Both the position numbers and the translations under genes were made by a program. Below are positions 42,869 through 53,084 of a DNA stretch of 64,000 nucleotides, one piece after another; the stretch's first letter is position 1, and each line of letters begins with the position of its first letter. Where the stretch lies: positions 1-64,000 of the forward strand of contig CANEVO010000001.1 of the NCBI GenBank assembly GCA_947442255.1, in the 5' to 3' direction. The stretch comes from Opitutia bacterium. Its GTDB lineage: Bacteria; Verrucomicrobiota; Verrucomicrobiae; Opitutales; Opitutaceae. Under the pieces are notes generated by a model. It worked only from the letters and a program-made list of their open reading frames with translations, was not told the origin of the DNA and ran no database searches.

Positions 42869-44896
42869 ATGACTCGAACCACCCTGTCGCTCGTCGCCTC
42901 GCTCGCATTCGGCACGTTTGCATCGGCGCAAACCCGCAACGCCGGTGCGCCCGCATCCGCCTCCATCTGGCGCGACCTCGAACGCCAGACGCTGCCGTTT
43001 GCGAACCCGGGCAGCCATCTCAAGGACCATGTCTACGAGCACTCGCGGCGCTTCTTCGCCGCCGGCGATGCCGCCCGGGACGCCCTGCAATCGCCGGCGG
43101 ATGTGCGCCGGCGGCAGGAGGCGGTCCGCCGCGGGATCATCGAGGGACTCGGCGGTCTTCCTCCCTCCGACACGCCGCTCAATGCGCGCGTGACCGGTGC
43201 GGTGCAGGGCGACGGCTTCACGATCGAAAAGATCATCTACGAGTCCCGGCCGCGAAACTACGTCACGGCCAATCTCTATCTGCCGGCGAGGCGGCCGGTC
43301 GCGCGGAGCGGGGCGGTACTCTTCCTTTCCGGGCATCACGCGACCGCGAAGCAGGCGCCGGAGTACCAGCATGTCTGCCAGACGCTGGTGCGGGCCGGGC
43401 TGATCGTGTTCGCGGTGGATCCGGTCGGGCAAGGCGAGCGGTGGAGCTACTGGGATGCCGATGCGCGGCGGGAGGTCGTTCCGGCGGGCACGCGCGATCA
43501 CGACCAGGCGGGGTTTCAATCGCGCTTCCTCGGCGAGGCCATCGGGCGCTTTTTCGTGCACGATGCCATGCGCGGCATCGATTATCTCATCTCCCGGCCG
43601 GAAGTGGATCCCGCGAAAATCGGCGTCACAGGCAACTCCGGCGGTGGCACGCAGACGAGTCTCATGATGCTGGCGGATCCGCGCATCGCCGCGGCCGCGC
43701 CGGCCACGTTTATCATGTCGCGCGATGCCTATCAGCGCACGGGTCAGGCGCAGGACTCCGAGCAAATCTGGCCGGGCTTCACCGGCCGCGGCTTCGACCA
43801 TGAGGATATCCTCCTCGCGATGGCGCCCAAGCCGGTGTGCGTACTGGCGGTGAAGTCGGACTTTTTTCCGATCGAGGGCACGCGCCGCACCGTGACCCGC
43901 TCGCGGCGCATCTGGGAACTGTTCCGCGGGGCGCCGGCGCCCGAGTTGGTTGAGGACGATTCGATCCACGCCTACACTCCCACGATGGCGAAGGCCGCGG
44001 CGCGTTTTTTTGCCCGGCATCTGTTGGGTCGCGAATCCGACTTCGCCGGTTTCGAGCCGAAGACCTTCCCCCATGCGGAGCTCAACAGCACCAAGTCGGG
44101 CCAGGTGCGGGGAGAATTTCCCGATGGTGAATTCGTCTTTCATGCGACGACCCGGCGGCTCGCGGAAGTCGAGCAGGCCCGCGCCGCGCTCGCCCCGGCG
44201 GAGCGACGGCGCCGCGCGGTGGAATGGTTGCGCACGGAGGTGAATCGCGGCCGGGAGAACTCGCCCATCAACCCGCGGAAGACCAATCGGGGCCAAGTCA
44301 CGGCGGGCCCCTTCAACGTTGAGGTGGCCTTCTGGTATTCGCAGCCGTATCTCGCGAACATGGGCATGTTGATCCGCCCGCAGGCGCGCGGCGGCCAGCC
44401 CTTGCCGGTGACAATCGCGATCTGGGACGACGGCACGGCGGCGCTTTCCCGGCACGCCGACTGGATTCAAGCCGAGTGCGGCCGTGGTCGCGCGGTGTTC
44501 GTGGTCGACCTCGCCGGCATGGGCCCGCTTAAGCCGGACTCAATCACCGGGGGCGCGAGCACGGATTCGGCCGGGACGTTCCGCAAGCTGGTGGACGATC
44601 TCGACTGGATGGGCGACAGCCTGGTCGCGTTGCGCACCTATGAGGCCGTGCGCGCGATCGAGGTGCTCGCGGCGTGGTCCGGTCTCTCGCCGGATGACCT
44701 TCGCTATTACGGCGACGGCAAGATGGGCGTGCACGCGCGGCTCGCGGCGGCCGTGGCGCCCCAGGCGAAAGGCGTCGAGTGGACGAACGGCTTTGTGTTT
44801 TCCGATTTCCTGCGGGGGCCGGTGAATCAGGCATCCGAGGTCAAGCCGTTCAACCTGCCCGGCGTGTTGCGCGTGTTTGACCTCAACGAGCTGTGA
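42869..44896 (+). CDS. Exported two-lobed alpha/beta hydrolase, acetyl xylan esterase-like
   Basis: A 675-residue protein with a signal peptide (about 1-20, 'TFASAQ'). The first lobe (about 90-390) is an acetyl-xylan-esterase/dienelactone-like hydrolase: 'GAVLFLSGHHA', 'GLIVFAVDPVGQGER', nucleophile in 'GVTGNSGGGTQTS' and acid/His region 'VLAVKSDFF' and 'DSIHAYTP'. The second lobe (about 490-675) repeats a hydrolase-like topology ('GRAVFVVDLAGMG', 'MGDSLVALRTYEAVRAIEVL') without a clear GxSxG, so it is probably non-catalytic. The ATG at 42869 was chosen for the signal peptide. Confidence 0.83.
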   Translation: MTRTTLSLVASLAFGTFASAQTRNAGAPASASIWRDLERQTLPFANPGSHLKDHVYEHSRRFFAAGDAARDALQSPADVRRRQEAVRRGIIEGLGGLPPSDTPLNARVTGAVQGDGFTIEKIIYESRPRNYVTANLYLPARRPVARSGAVLFLSGHHATAKQAPEYQHVCQTLVRAGLIVFAVDPVGQGERWSYWDADARREVVPAGTRDHDQAGFQSRFLGEAIGRFFVHDAMRGIDYLISRPEVDPAKIGVTGNSGGGTQTSLMMLADPRIAAAAPATFIMSRDAYQRTGQAQDSEQIWPGFTGRGFDHEDILLAMAPKPVCVLAVKSDFFPIEGTRRTVTRSRRIWELFRGAPAPELVEDDSIHAYTPTMAKAAARFFARHLLGRESDFAGFEPKTFPHAELNSTKSGQVRGEFPDGEFVFHATTRRLAEVEQARAALAPAERRRRAVEWLRTEVNRGRENSPINPRKTNRGQVTAGPFNVEVAFWYSQPYLANMGMLIRPQARGGQPLPVTIAIWDDGTAALSRHADWIQAECGRGRAVFVVDLAGMGPLKPDSITGGASTDSAGTFRKLVDDLDWMGDSLVALRTYEAVRAIEVLAAWSGLSPDDLRYYGDGKMGVHARLAAAVAPQAKGVEWTNGFVFSDFLRGPVNQASEVKPFNLPGVLRVFDLNEL

Positions 44897-45061
44897 GCTG
44901 AACGCCCGCGGCTGGAACTCTTTCTGCCGGGTGCGCCGGTGCCAAGTGTGAAAGCCGGCTTGGGGCTGGGGGACAGACTCCAGCGCCCCGAGGCCGGGTG
45001 GTGAACGGCGGACGCGGCCATCGCGGAATCCGTTTCTCGATTTGATGCGCGGCGATTTCTT

Positions 45062-45530
45062 TCAGGGTTTTGGCTGCGGCACCAACGCGATCTTCGCGCG
45101 GTCGTAGCTCTGTTTTTCGATCAACCCGAGGATGCGCTCGAAGTCGGCGGCGGAGAGCTGCCGCTCCCGCGCGAGAATCCACACAGGCTGCGTCCGGGCG
45201 TGCCGACGACCGCCCAGCGATACTCGGGATCGAGTTCGGGCACGCGATAGGTGCTCGTAAGCGGCCAGACGAAACGCGTTTTCCATTCGGCGTTCGTGGT
45301 CGGGTTCGTCACCCACGCGATGCCGTGCCAGTTTTTCTCCGGGCCTCGAAGCGGCTCTCCCGAAACGTGAAAATGTTATCGAGCTTTCCAGCGGCGCGAC
45401 TGGCGTAGGTGTCGTAACTGGCGACCTTCCCGTTTTCCCAAAAGCAGGGAATGTTCGCGATCACATTTCAGCGGCCGAGATAGCGATCGAGATCGACGTG
45501 CGCGACCGTGCGAAGAGGAGGAGAGGACAT
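45062..45530 (-). pseudogene. Bacterial lipocalin (Blc-like), nonsense plus two frameshifts
   Basis: Read from the ATG at 45530: 'VDLDRYLGR', TGA (45468-45470, where lipocalins have the invariant Trp of GxWY), then '[13 protein letters not shown]' up to '[13 protein letters not shown]'. The frame shifts near 45340 to '[23 protein letters not shown]' and 'YRWAVVGTPGR', and again near 45195 to 'VWILARERQLSAADFERIL'. All family blocks are present in order. The Tyr after the lost Trp is also changed, to Asn. No signal peptide is present. Confidence 0.8.
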
Positions 45531-45860
45531 GGTGGTTCAGCCAGTCAGGGCAAACAGGAGCAGAGCGCCCCACGGGTCGCATCGGTGGATGGGTTCCACT
45601 GCACGAGCATGCGGATAGTCGCCACGCATGCAACTGGCGCACCAGGCAGGCCCCGAACTTCCGCGGCACGCAGTCGCTTTACAGCCGGCTGGAAAATCAA
45701 GGAACGTGCCGGCATATGCGCCGGGCTAATGCGGAGTGCGATTCGCGCTAACATCTCGTCGCGTGAGGCGTCCGCGCGGCACATCCGCGCGTTTCTTTCT
45801 CGCGACCGGGGGACCTCGTTCTTTGGCCGCGTTCAGCGAAAAATATCAAGCCTCGTTTCC
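45531..45860. other. 330 bp without a supported gene
   Basis: The region lies between the lipocalin remnant and the fasciclin gene. Short open frames exist on both strands, but none has a recognisable motif or a convincing start. No terminator-like hairpin or good promoter match was seen. It must contain the promoter of the fasciclin gene. Confidence 0.5.
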
Positions 45861-46328
45861 ATGAAGCTTCGTTCCCTGTTTACCACGCTCGCCCTTTGCA
45901 CCGGTTTTGTCTCGGCGGCCTTCGCCAAGACCGTCGTCGAAATCGCCGTGGGCTCGCCCGATCACACCACGCTTGTCGCCGCGGTCAAAGCGGCCGGTCT
46001 CGTCGAGACCTTGAGCGGCCCCGGTCCGTTCACCCTCTTCGCGCCGACGAATGCCGCGTTCGAAAAGCTCCCCGCGGGCACGGTCGAAATGCTTTTGAAG
46101 CCCGAGAACAGGGACAAACTCATCGCCATTCTCACCTATCACGTCGTTCCGGCCAAAGTCCTGGCCGCCGACGTGAAGTCCGGCGAGGCACCGACGGTCA
46201 ACGGCAAGGCGCTCACGCTCAAAGCCGGCGGCATGGGTGTGATGGTCAACAACGCCAACGTCGTCGCCACCGACCTCGTCGGTAGCAATGGCGTCATTCA
46301 CGTCGTGGACACCGTGATTCTGCCCTGA
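45861..46328 (+). CDS. Exported fasciclin-domain protein
   Basis: A 155-residue protein with a signal peptide (about 1-22, 'FVSAAFA') and one complete FAS1 domain: '[38 protein letters not shown]' (H1 box, read in two parts), '[15 protein letters not shown]' and the H2 box '[22 protein letters not shown]'. These are small secreted adhesion or matrix proteins. It is transcribed alone, with a strong terminator 35 bp downstream. Confidence 0.92.
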   Translation: MKLRSLFTTLALCTGFVSAAFAKTVVEIAVGSPDHTTLVAAVKAAGLVETLSGPGPFTLFAPTNAAFEKLPAGTVEMLLKPENRDKLIAILTYHVVPAKVLAADVKSGEAPTVNGKALTLKAGGMGVMVNNANVVATDLVGSNGVIHVVDTVILP

Positions 46329-46362
46329 ACCGCTGGCGCTCTGGTGCCCACTGTGTCTCGCA

Positions 46363-46396
46363 AACACCCGCAGCCGAATGGCTGCGGGTGTTTTTT
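46363..46396 (+). terminator. Strong intrinsic terminator after the fasciclin gene
   Basis: A perfect 11-bp or longer GC-rich stem (arms at 46363-46375 and 46380-46392) with a GAAT tetraloop is followed directly by a run of six T residues (46391-46396). It is the clearest rho-independent terminator in the window. Confidence 0.9.
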
Positions 46397-46397
46397 C

Positions 46398-46572
46398 GGA
46401 CGGCGGTGGCCGAGCGGAGGTGGCCCGTCAGTTGGTCGCGGCCGACCGGATTGCGTGGCTGGGAGAGCCGGAGGACGCCGCCAATCTGGGCGCCGACATC
46501 GTGGCGCCGGGCTCGCGTTTTCTCCACGGTTCATTGATTGAACTCACCGGCGGCCAGACAAAGACGGTCTGA
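46398..46572 (+). pseudogene. C-terminal remnant of a short-chain dehydrogenase
   Basis: The open frame up to the TGA at 46570-46572 encodes 'ADRIAWLGEPEDAANLGAD', then 'FLHGSLIELTGGQTKTV', the typical SDR ending (cf. GRPEDVAN, GGQT). The Rossmann fold and the YxxxK active site are missing. The fragment begins immediately after the fasciclin terminator, so it is not expressed from upstream and is almost surely debris. Confidence 0.65.
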
Positions 46573-46659
46573 GACTCGAATCCTGTTGGCGTCAAAACCG
46601 TTCGCCGCCAGATTCCGGCTCGTCAATTCGTTCGGAAAATTCCGACCGGCCCATCCCAC

Positions 46660-48843
46660 TTGTTCGCCATGAATGCTTCCACTCCGCCGATGGACCGCCG
46701 CAGCTTCATCAAAATCAGCGGGTTCTCGGGCGGCGGACTCGTGGTCGGCACTTTTTTGGGTTGGGGGAGTTCGTCCGCGCTCGCCCAAACGACATCCACC
46801 GCTTCGGCCGACTTCACACCGAATGCCTTTATCCGCATCGCACCGAGCGGCGCCGTGTCGCTGATCGCGCCGAACTCCGAGATGGGACAGGGGTCGAAGA
46901 CGGCGCTCCCGATGATCCTCGCCGAGGAACTCGATGTGGCGTGGGAGCAGGTGTTCGTCACGCAGGGCGATTTGAATCCCGCCTATGGCCGGCAATTCGC
47001 GGTCGGCAGCCAGTCTACGCCGAACAATTACGCGCCGCTCCGGCAGGCGGGCGCAACCGCCCGCGCGCTGCTGGTCGAGGCCGCCGCGCAAACGTGGGGT
47101 GTGCCCGCGGCGGAGTGCGTAACCGAAAAGGGGGTCGTCCTTCACCGGGCGTCCATGCGTCGCGCCACCTACGGCGAACTCGCGAGCAAGGCCGGGACGT
47201 TGCCGGCCCCGGCGAACGTCACGTTGAAGGACCCGAAGGATTTTAAGTTGATCGGCACGCGCGTCCCCGGCGTGGACAACAAGAAGATCGTCACAGGGCA
47301 GCCGCTCTTTGGCATCGACCAGAAGTTACCCGGGATGGTCTATGCCACCTACACCAAATGTCCGGTGTTCGGCGGACAGTTCGGCAGCGCGAACCTCGAT
47401 GAGGTGAAGGCGCGGCCGGGAGTGCGCGATGCCTTTGTGCTCAGCGGCATCGACGGACTGCCCTCTGGCGTGGCCATCGTCGCGGATTCGACGTGGAGCG
47501 CGTTCAGCGCGACCCGGGCGTTGCGTGTGCAGTGGAACGAAGGTGCCGCGGTCAGCCAGGACAGCGACGATATGGCGAGGCAGGCAGACGCGCTCGCGAA
47601 GGCCGCGCCGCCCGCCGCGCTGGCGCCCGGCGCGAAGGCGGTGGCCGCGATCTATCATTATCCGTTTCTCGCCCATGCCACGCTGGAGCCGCAGAACTGC
47701 ACCGCACGGTTCAAAGACGGCGTCATGGAGATGTGGGCGCCGTCGCAGATTCCGAGCAGCGGCCAGCGCCTGGTCACCCAAGGGCTGGGACTCGCTGCGA
47801 AGGATATCGTTGTCCATGTCACGCGGTTGGGCGGTGGCTTCGGTCGGCGCGGCAGCAACGAATTTTCTCTAGAGGTCGGGGCCATCGCAAAACGCCTGGA
47901 AGGCACCCCCGTCAAACTGACTTGGACGCGCGAGCAGGACTTCACGCACGACAACTATCGCTCCAACGGATGGCACTATTTTCACGCGGGTGTCGACGGC
48001 GCTGGGAAGGTCGTCGCGCTGCATGATTCTTTCGTGAAGATGCAGGGCGGCCCCGGGGACATGGGCGGCGGGGGCTTTCCGTTTAATGCGATCGCCGGCG
48101 CGCGGGTGACGTCCAGTAAACTTCCCGGCGGCGTGCCGACGGGCTACTGGCGCGCACCCGGCGACAACGGTAACACGTGGGCGACGCAGTGTTTCGTGGA
48201 CGAGTTGGCCCACGCCGCCGGCCGCGATCCGCTCGCGTTTACGCTCGATCTGCTCGCGGCCATTCCGCCGGTGGCCTCGCCTGGCGGCAGCGGCCGTGGA
48301 CGCGCCGGACGGGGCGGCGGATTCGATGCCGTGAAGATGACGGCCGTGCTAAAACTCGCCGCGGAAAAGGTAGGTTGGGGTAAATCGCGGCCGCGCGGCG
48401 AAGGGCAGGGCTTCGCGATCACGTACACGAACAACGCGTATGTCGCCATTGTGGCCGACGTGAAGGTCGGCCGCGACGGCGAACTTGCGATTCGGAGACT
48501 CACCGCCGCTGTCGATGCCGGGTTAATCATCAACCTCAGCGCGGCGGAAAGCCAGGTGCAGGGCGCGATCCTCGACGGGATCAGTGCGGCGTGGTTCCAG
48601 AAGATTACGATCAAGCGGGGCGCCGCCGTGGAGACGAATTTCGGCGACTATCCGCAGCTGCGCATGAATCAATCGCCAGCGGCGGTCGAGGTGCATTTCG
48701 TCAAGTCCGTCGCGCCGCCCACCGGTTTGGGCGAGCCCGGGCTTCCCGCCGCCGCGCCCGCGGTCTGCAACGCCATCTTCGCCGCGACCGGCAAACGCAT
48801 CCGCACGCTGCCGTTCGTGGGTGAAAATCTGAAGTGGGCTTGA
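46660..48843 (+). CDS. Molybdenum hydroxylase large subunit, isoquinoline 1-oxidoreductase beta-like
   Basis: A 727-residue Tat-exported protein ('[15 protein letters not shown]', about 12-26) of the xanthine dehydrogenase family, IorB branch. It would bind molybdopterin cytosine dinucleotide and hydroxylate a heteroaromatic or oxidise an aldehyde. Visible: '[21 protein letters not shown]', '[13 protein letters not shown]', '[15 protein letters not shown]', '[20 protein letters not shown]' and the C-terminal '[19 protein letters not shown]', where the Glu is catalytic. The 2Fe-2S small subunit (IorA) usually adjacent is absent from both sides. A Gly/Arg-rich insert lies at about 545-556. Confidence 0.88.
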   Translation: MFAMNASTPPMDRRSFIKISGFSGGGLVVGTFLGWGSSSALAQTTSTASADFTPNAFIRIAPSGAVSLIAPNSEMGQGSKTALPMILAEELDVAWEQVFVTQGDLNPAYGRQFAVGSQSTPNNYAPLRQAGATARALLVEAAAQTWGVPAAECVTEKGVVLHRASMRRATYGELASKAGTLPAPANVTLKDPKDFKLIGTRVPGVDNKKIVTGQPLFGIDQKLPGMVYATYTKCPVFGGQFGSANLDEVKARPGVRDAFVLSGIDGLPSGVAIVADSTWSAFSATRALRVQWNEGAAVSQDSDDMARQADALAKAAPPAALAPGAKAVAAIYHYPFLAHATLEPQNCTARFKDGVMEMWAPSQIPSSGQRLVTQGLGLAAKDIVVHVTRLGGGFGRRGSNEFSLEVGAIAKRLEGTPVKLTWTREQDFTHDNYRSNGWHYFHAGVDGAGKVVALHDSFVKMQGGPGDMGGGGFPFNAIAGARVTSSKLPGGVPTGYWRAPGDNGNTWATQCFVDELAHAAGRDPLAFTLDLLAAIPPVASPGGSGRGRAGRGGGFDAVKMTAVLKLAAEKVGWGKSRPRGEGQGFAITYTNNAYVAIVADVKVGRDGELAIRRLTAAVDAGLIINLSAAESQVQGAILDGISAAWFQKITIKRGAAVETNFGDYPQLRMNQSPAAVEVHFVKSVAPPTGLGEPGLPAAAPAVCNAIFAATGKRIRTLPFVGENLKWA

Positions 48844-48949
48844 GGGCTGCGGCGTCCGGCTGGGCGTAAAGTTTAAACCGTTTCCGGCGACGGCGTGGGG
48901 AGCTGTCCACGAGTGGCCCGCGCATCCCCTGTTCCCGGTTCCTCCCGGG

Positions 48950-50074
48950 CTAGGTAGCGATCCGGCGTTGCGGGCGCGAGAGCGCCAGCGGCAGCGTAAA
49001 CGAAAATGTTGCCCCTTCGCCGGGCACGCTGGTGGTCCAAATCCGGCCACCGTGATCCTCCGCGATCCGCCGGCAGATCGTGAGCCCCAACCCGGTGCCG
49101 TGCGGCTTGCCGTGCGTGGCAAATGGCTGGAACAGCGAATCGGCCAGTTCAGGCGCGATGCCGCGACCGTCGTCCTGCACATCCACGTGCAGTTCACCGG
49201 CGGTTTTCCTGAAGCGCAGGGTGATCTTGCCACCGTCCTTCATTTCGTCCGCGGCGTTGCCCAGCAGATTGCAGAAGAGCCGCGACAGGCGCTGGGCCTC
49301 AATTTTCAAGGGCACGCTGGGCGGCGGGGTTGCCAGCACCAGTTTCACGCCGCGCTGGGCCAGTTCCGGGCGCGCTTCCTTCGCGAGCGAATTCAAGTAG
49401 GGCGCAAACGCCAGCGGCCGCAGTTTGGACGGTTGCCCGTCGGGACGCGTGTAGTCGATCAATTCCTGCAGTATCGATTTCATCCGCTCGGTCTGCCGTG
49501 CCACCATCGTCCGCAATTGGCGGCGCTGCGCCAGCCGGCTGCCGCGGCTGCAGGCCAGATCGGTGGCCAGGCCGATGACGGCGAGCGGAGCCTTGAAGTC
49601 ATGCACGATGGTGGTCGCAAACCGTCCGATCACGGCCAGCCGTTCGGCCTAGATAATCTCATCGACGTATTTCTGGTTGAGGTTGCGCATGCGGGCGCTG
49701 AATTCCCGGATGATGCTGAGGGCGAGGCCGGGCTGGCGCTCCAGCAGTTCCAGCAACCGGCGTCGTCCGACCAATAACGTCTTGGTGTAGACCTCTGCCG
49801 TCGCCGTCGCGGAGCGCGGGGCATCGTCGATTGCGGCCATCTCGCCGAAAAAATCGCCGGGGCCGATGCTCGCGAGCACCCGGGTTTCCCGCGGACCGAC
49901 GACCGCCGAAATCTGCACCCGCCCGGATACGGCGATGTAGAAACCGCCGCCCTTGCCGCCGGCCGAGAAAATGACCTAGCCGGGGGCAAACGTGCGCTGC
50001 CGGGCTCCGGGCGCTGACGCCTGCAGATCGGCATTCAGCACACCGGCGGCTTGGCTGCTTTGGGAGGACGCCAT
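48950..50074 (-). pseudogene. CRP-domain histidine kinase with two in-frame TAG codons
   Basis: Read from the ATG at 50074: a short N-terminus, then a cyclic-nucleotide-binding-like domain interrupted after 'RTFAPG' by TAG (49976-49978). It continues 'VIFSAGGKGGGFYIAVSGRVQ' (in parts) and 'GPGDFFGEMAAIDDAPRSA'. A linker helix 'NLNQKYVDEII' meets a second TAG (49649-49651). The kinase core then follows: 'AERLAVIGRFATTIVHDFK' (H-box His), 'LFCNLLGNAADEM', 'DDGRGIAPEL', 'GTGLGLTICRR'. The expected codons are GAG (Glu) and CAG (Gln), each one change from TAG. The final stop is also TAG. Domains are otherwise well conserved, so the lesions are recent or are errors. Confidence 0.78.
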
Positions 50075-50232
50075 GGCTGAGCAGTGTTGGCCGGGGGACG
50101 GACAGCGCAAAGCGAAACAGTTGAAATTTGCGCGGGCCGATTGACGGGTCGGATCACTTGGAGTGCGGTGACTCGACGGGCGCGCACCGGTGCACCGATT
50201 GACCCAACGGTGGAAATGCGCAAGAAGAGGCT

Positions 50233-50577
50233 ATGGGATTCAAAATCAAATGGAACGATGACCGGGTGCGGGGAACGACCACAGCGCTGCTGCTCATCAG
50301 CCGCGACCGAATAGGCCGGGACGATGCGAAGGATCTGATTCAAGCCTCCTTGGCCGCTTTTCGCGACGATCCCGACGGCTACAAAAAGAACAAGGCCACG
50401 TGGGCGGATGCCAATGACCTCGGGCCGTTGACGGATGCCCGGCACGTGGCGCACTACAAAATGCTCCTTTCGGCCGTCGAGGGAATTGTCAAAAAGATCG
50501 TCGAGGGAAAGCGTCAGTTCAACAGCCTGACCGAGCTCGATAACTTTCTGGTCTTTACCCTCAAGAACATGAGCTAA
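50233..50577 (+). CDS. Small helical uncharacterised protein
   Basis: A 114-residue soluble, mostly helical protein ('DDAKDLIQASLAAFRDDPDG', 'MLLSAVEGIVKKIVEGKRQF'). A good ribosome site (AAGAAGAGG) precedes the ATG. It has no signal peptide, membrane helix or known motif. It is divergent from the CRP-kinase gene. Function unknown. Confidence 0.7.
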   Translation: MGFKIKWNDDRVRGTTTALLLISRDRIGRDDAKDLIQASLAAFRDDPDGYKKNKATWADANDLGPLTDARHVAHYKMLLSAVEGIVKKIVEGKRQFNSLTELDNFLVFTLKNMS

Positions 50578-50669
50578 GCGGAGCGGACACCGAGGCCAGT
50601 TTGACCGGCGGGAGTTACGATGTGGATTTGCCTCCGCGTTTCCCGTTACCGCGATGGGAACGAGGCGCG

Positions 50670-52355
50670 TCACTCGAGCCTGATGACGGGATTTCCGACC
50701 ATGAATGTGACTTTACCGGGGGTGCCGTCATCCGTATCCGAGGGTGGTTCGGGGGAAATGAGAAAAAGCCGGGTTTCGCCCGGCGGCAGTTCGAGCGACG
50801 GGATCGTAAGCACTTCGCGGCCGGCCGGGAGGTGGCGGCTGAGCACGGTTCTGTCCCCGGCGCGCACCGTGCGCGTGCGCGGCTGCCGGGTTCGAGTCAG
50901 GAAACTGAGCTGCGCCCGCACGGATCGCGTCGAGTCGTTATGCACCGCCAGCGTCGCAGCCGGACCGGCGGCCCAGCGCCACGTGTCGTGGGGATTCCAT
51001 TGCTGGGGTGACCAGCCGTCCGTGAAAACGACCCGCATCGGAGCCGCGGCGCCGGCCGGCGCCGCGACCACATACTCGGCCGGTTGCGCCGGCGCGCGAT
51101 CGACCGGCAGGCGGGCGAACGCGTACAGGCCGTACGGCACGAAGCAGTTGCCGAGCACGAACCAGACGAGCCAGCCGCGCCCTGGCCGGGCGGCGAGGAG
51201 AAGATTGAAGACCAGCGTGACCGGTAGCGCGTGACGCGTGACGGTGAAATGACTCTCCCATGATAGGAAACTGATGCAGAGCAGGTAGACGGCGAAGGCC
51301 GCCGCCATGCGCCACAACCGGTCCGTCCACGCGCGATGCAGCGCGAGATAGACGCACTGCGTGAGGACCGCGACGATGGTCAACACGGCGTGGAGATCGT
51401 AACTCTTGTAGAGTTCGAAGAACCAGCGGTGCCAGCGAATCGGGCCGTGCACCGCGGTCACGCTGAATTCGCCGAGCTTCTCCATGATGCCCTGCAGCGG
51501 CCACGCAAAGTTGCCGCCGGTGAAATCGACCTTGAGGTCGCGAAAGCGCCAGAGCACATACGCGATCCACAACAGCAGCGGCGCGACGGCGACGACCCCG
51601 CGCACGAGGTTCTTCCGGAACGCGTCGCGCCACGGTGGCCGCGCCTCGAGGAGTCCGACGAAACCGAGCGCACACGTCTCGCGAGTCAGCGCCGCTGCTG
51701 CCAGCAGCCCGGCGCCGGCGGTGCCGCCGGCCACCACCGCGGCGGTCATGAGCACGAAGCCGGGAAAATCGGTCAGCGCGCCCTCGATGGACTCGATCAC
51801 GCCGCACGTCAGCAGGACGGCGGCGTAACCCGCGAGGCCGCTCCACCCGGGGGGCCGGAACAAGCGGGCCGCGAGCCAGGCGTAGACGATCCAAAAGACC
51901 AGATTCAGCCCGGCAAAGACATTGATCACCCAAGCCGGGCGGCCCAGTCCGCCCAGCCAAGCGAGCCACGGCAGCAGGATCCGGCGCGTGCGATACGCCG
52001 GATCGTCGATGGCGGTGCGCAGCTCCGGGTTGCGCAGCAGGGGATCGAGCGCAATCTGGGCGTAGAACTGTCCATCGAAGCCGAGGCGGTGGCCGGGATA
52101 CGGATCGATATATTTCGGGGTCGCCCGGAAAGTGGTGGTGCCGACCTCGTGCCAGGCGCTGCCCACCAGAAGAAAGCGGGTGAGACCGTGGTCCGGCGAC
52201 CAGATGCCAAGGCAGACCCGGAGGAGAAAAACGCCGGCCGCCGCGGCGACCGCGGCAAAGGCCCACGCCGGCGGCGGCGATATTTTGCGGACGGGAAATT
52301 TAAATTTCAGCGAGGGCAGATCGCAGGGGTTTAGCAGCCGGGACCGGCGCGGCAC
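50670..52355 (-). CDS. Polytopic membrane protein, glycosyltransferase-like (GT-C type)
   Basis: A 561-residue protein with about ten membrane helices. The first periplasmic loop has 'HRLGFDGQFYAQIALDPLL' and 'AYRTRRILLPWLAWLGG', a signature of a bacterial membrane family related to GT-C glycosyltransferases. Helices follow to about residue 430, and then a periplasmic beta-rich C-terminal domain (about 440-561). The start is not certain: GTG at 52355 is the most upstream sensible choice. It may transfer a lipid-linked sugar (inference). It converges with the small gene at 50233-50577. Confidence 0.7.
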   Translation of the reverse strand: MPRRSRLLNPCDLPSLKFKFPVRKISPPPAWAFAAVAAAAGVFLLRVCLGIWSPDHGLTRFLLVGSAWHEVGTTTFRATPKYIDPYPGHRLGFDGQFYAQIALDPLLRNPELRTAIDDPAYRTRRILLPWLAWLGGLGRPAWVINVFAGLNLVFWIVYAWLAARLFRPPGWSGLAGYAAVLLTCGVIESIEGALTDFPGFVLMTAAVVAGGTAGAGLLAAAALTRETCALGFVGLLEARPPWRDAFRKNLVRGVVAVAPLLLWIAYVLWRFRDLKVDFTGGNFAWPLQGIMEKLGEFSVTAVHGPIRWHRWFFELYKSYDLHAVLTIVAVLTQCVYLALHRAWTDRLWRMAAAFAVYLLCISFLSWESHFTVTRHALPVTLVFNLLLAARPGRGWLVWFVLGNCFVPYGLYAFARLPVDRAPAQPAEYVVAAPAGAAAPMRVVFTDGWSPQQWNPHDTWRWAAGPAATLAVHNDSTRSVRAQLSFLTRTRQPRTRTVRAGDRTVLSRHLPAGREVLTIPSLELPPGETRLFLISPEPPSDTDDGTPGKVTFMVGNPVIRLE

Positions 52356-52436
52356 AAAGCGAATCTCAGGGGTGGGAGCTGGCCATGCGAGGGCAGTTTG
52401 CGTGTTGCCACGGCGACGGCCGGCACGGTAGCAGTC

Positions 52437-53084
52437 ATGTCCCTGCGCTCGTTCGTCTCTCTCGGTCTGCTCGCTGCCTGTCTCGTGGCCACGGGGTGCC
52501 GGAGCGCGTATTACGCGACGTGGGAGAAGTTCGGCGTGGAGAAGCGCGATCTGCTCAAGAAACGGGTGGTCGCCGCGCGCGATGAACAGCAGCAGGCCGG
52601 CGAGCAATTCAAGGATGCCCTGACGCGCCTGAAGGGGATGACGGGCTTTGGCGGCGGCAAGCTGGAGACGACCTACAGGGAATTGAAGAGCGACTACGAT
52701 GGTTGTGCGTCCCGGGCGGATGCGGTGAACAAACGGGTGCGGGAGATGGAGACGATGGCGTCGGATCTGTTCGCGGAGTGGGAGAAGGAGCTCGCCCAAT
52801 ACAATTCGCCCACGCTGCAAGCGGGCAGCCGCCAGTAATTGCAGGCGACGCGGCAGCGTTACCAGGGGATGCGGACGGCGTTGCTGAGGGCCGAGCGGGC
52901 GATGATCCCGGTGCTGACGCAGTTCAAGGACTACGTGCTGTACCTGAAGCACAACCTCAACGCGCAGGCCATCGCGCCGCTCAAGGGCGAGTCGGCGAAC
53001 ATCCAGGTGGAGATCTCGAAGCTGATCGCGCAGATGAACCAATCGATCGCGAAGGCGGATGAATTCGTGCGGATGATGCCGTGA
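52437..53084 (+). pseudogene. DUF2959 lipoprotein with an in-frame TAA
   Basis: Read from the ATG at 52437: lipoprotein signal with lipobox 'LVATGC', then the DUF2959 start 'AYYATWEKFGVEKRDLL' and long helices ('VAARDEQQQAGEQFKDAL'). A TAA at 52836-52838 follows 'AGSRQ'. The same frame continues 'LQATRQRYQGMRTALLRAE' and the family block 'DYVLYLKHNLNAQAIAPL' to a TGA at 53082. The lost codon is probably GAA or CAA. Both halves are well conserved and the full length (about 215 residues) fits the family. Either a fresh mutation or a sequence error. Confidence 0.82.

Noticed and set aside
42806..44470. 554-codon open frame on the minus strand
   Set aside because: It lies antisense to the two-lobed esterase, has no recognisable motif and an Arg/His/Pro-rich composition typical of GC-rich shadows.
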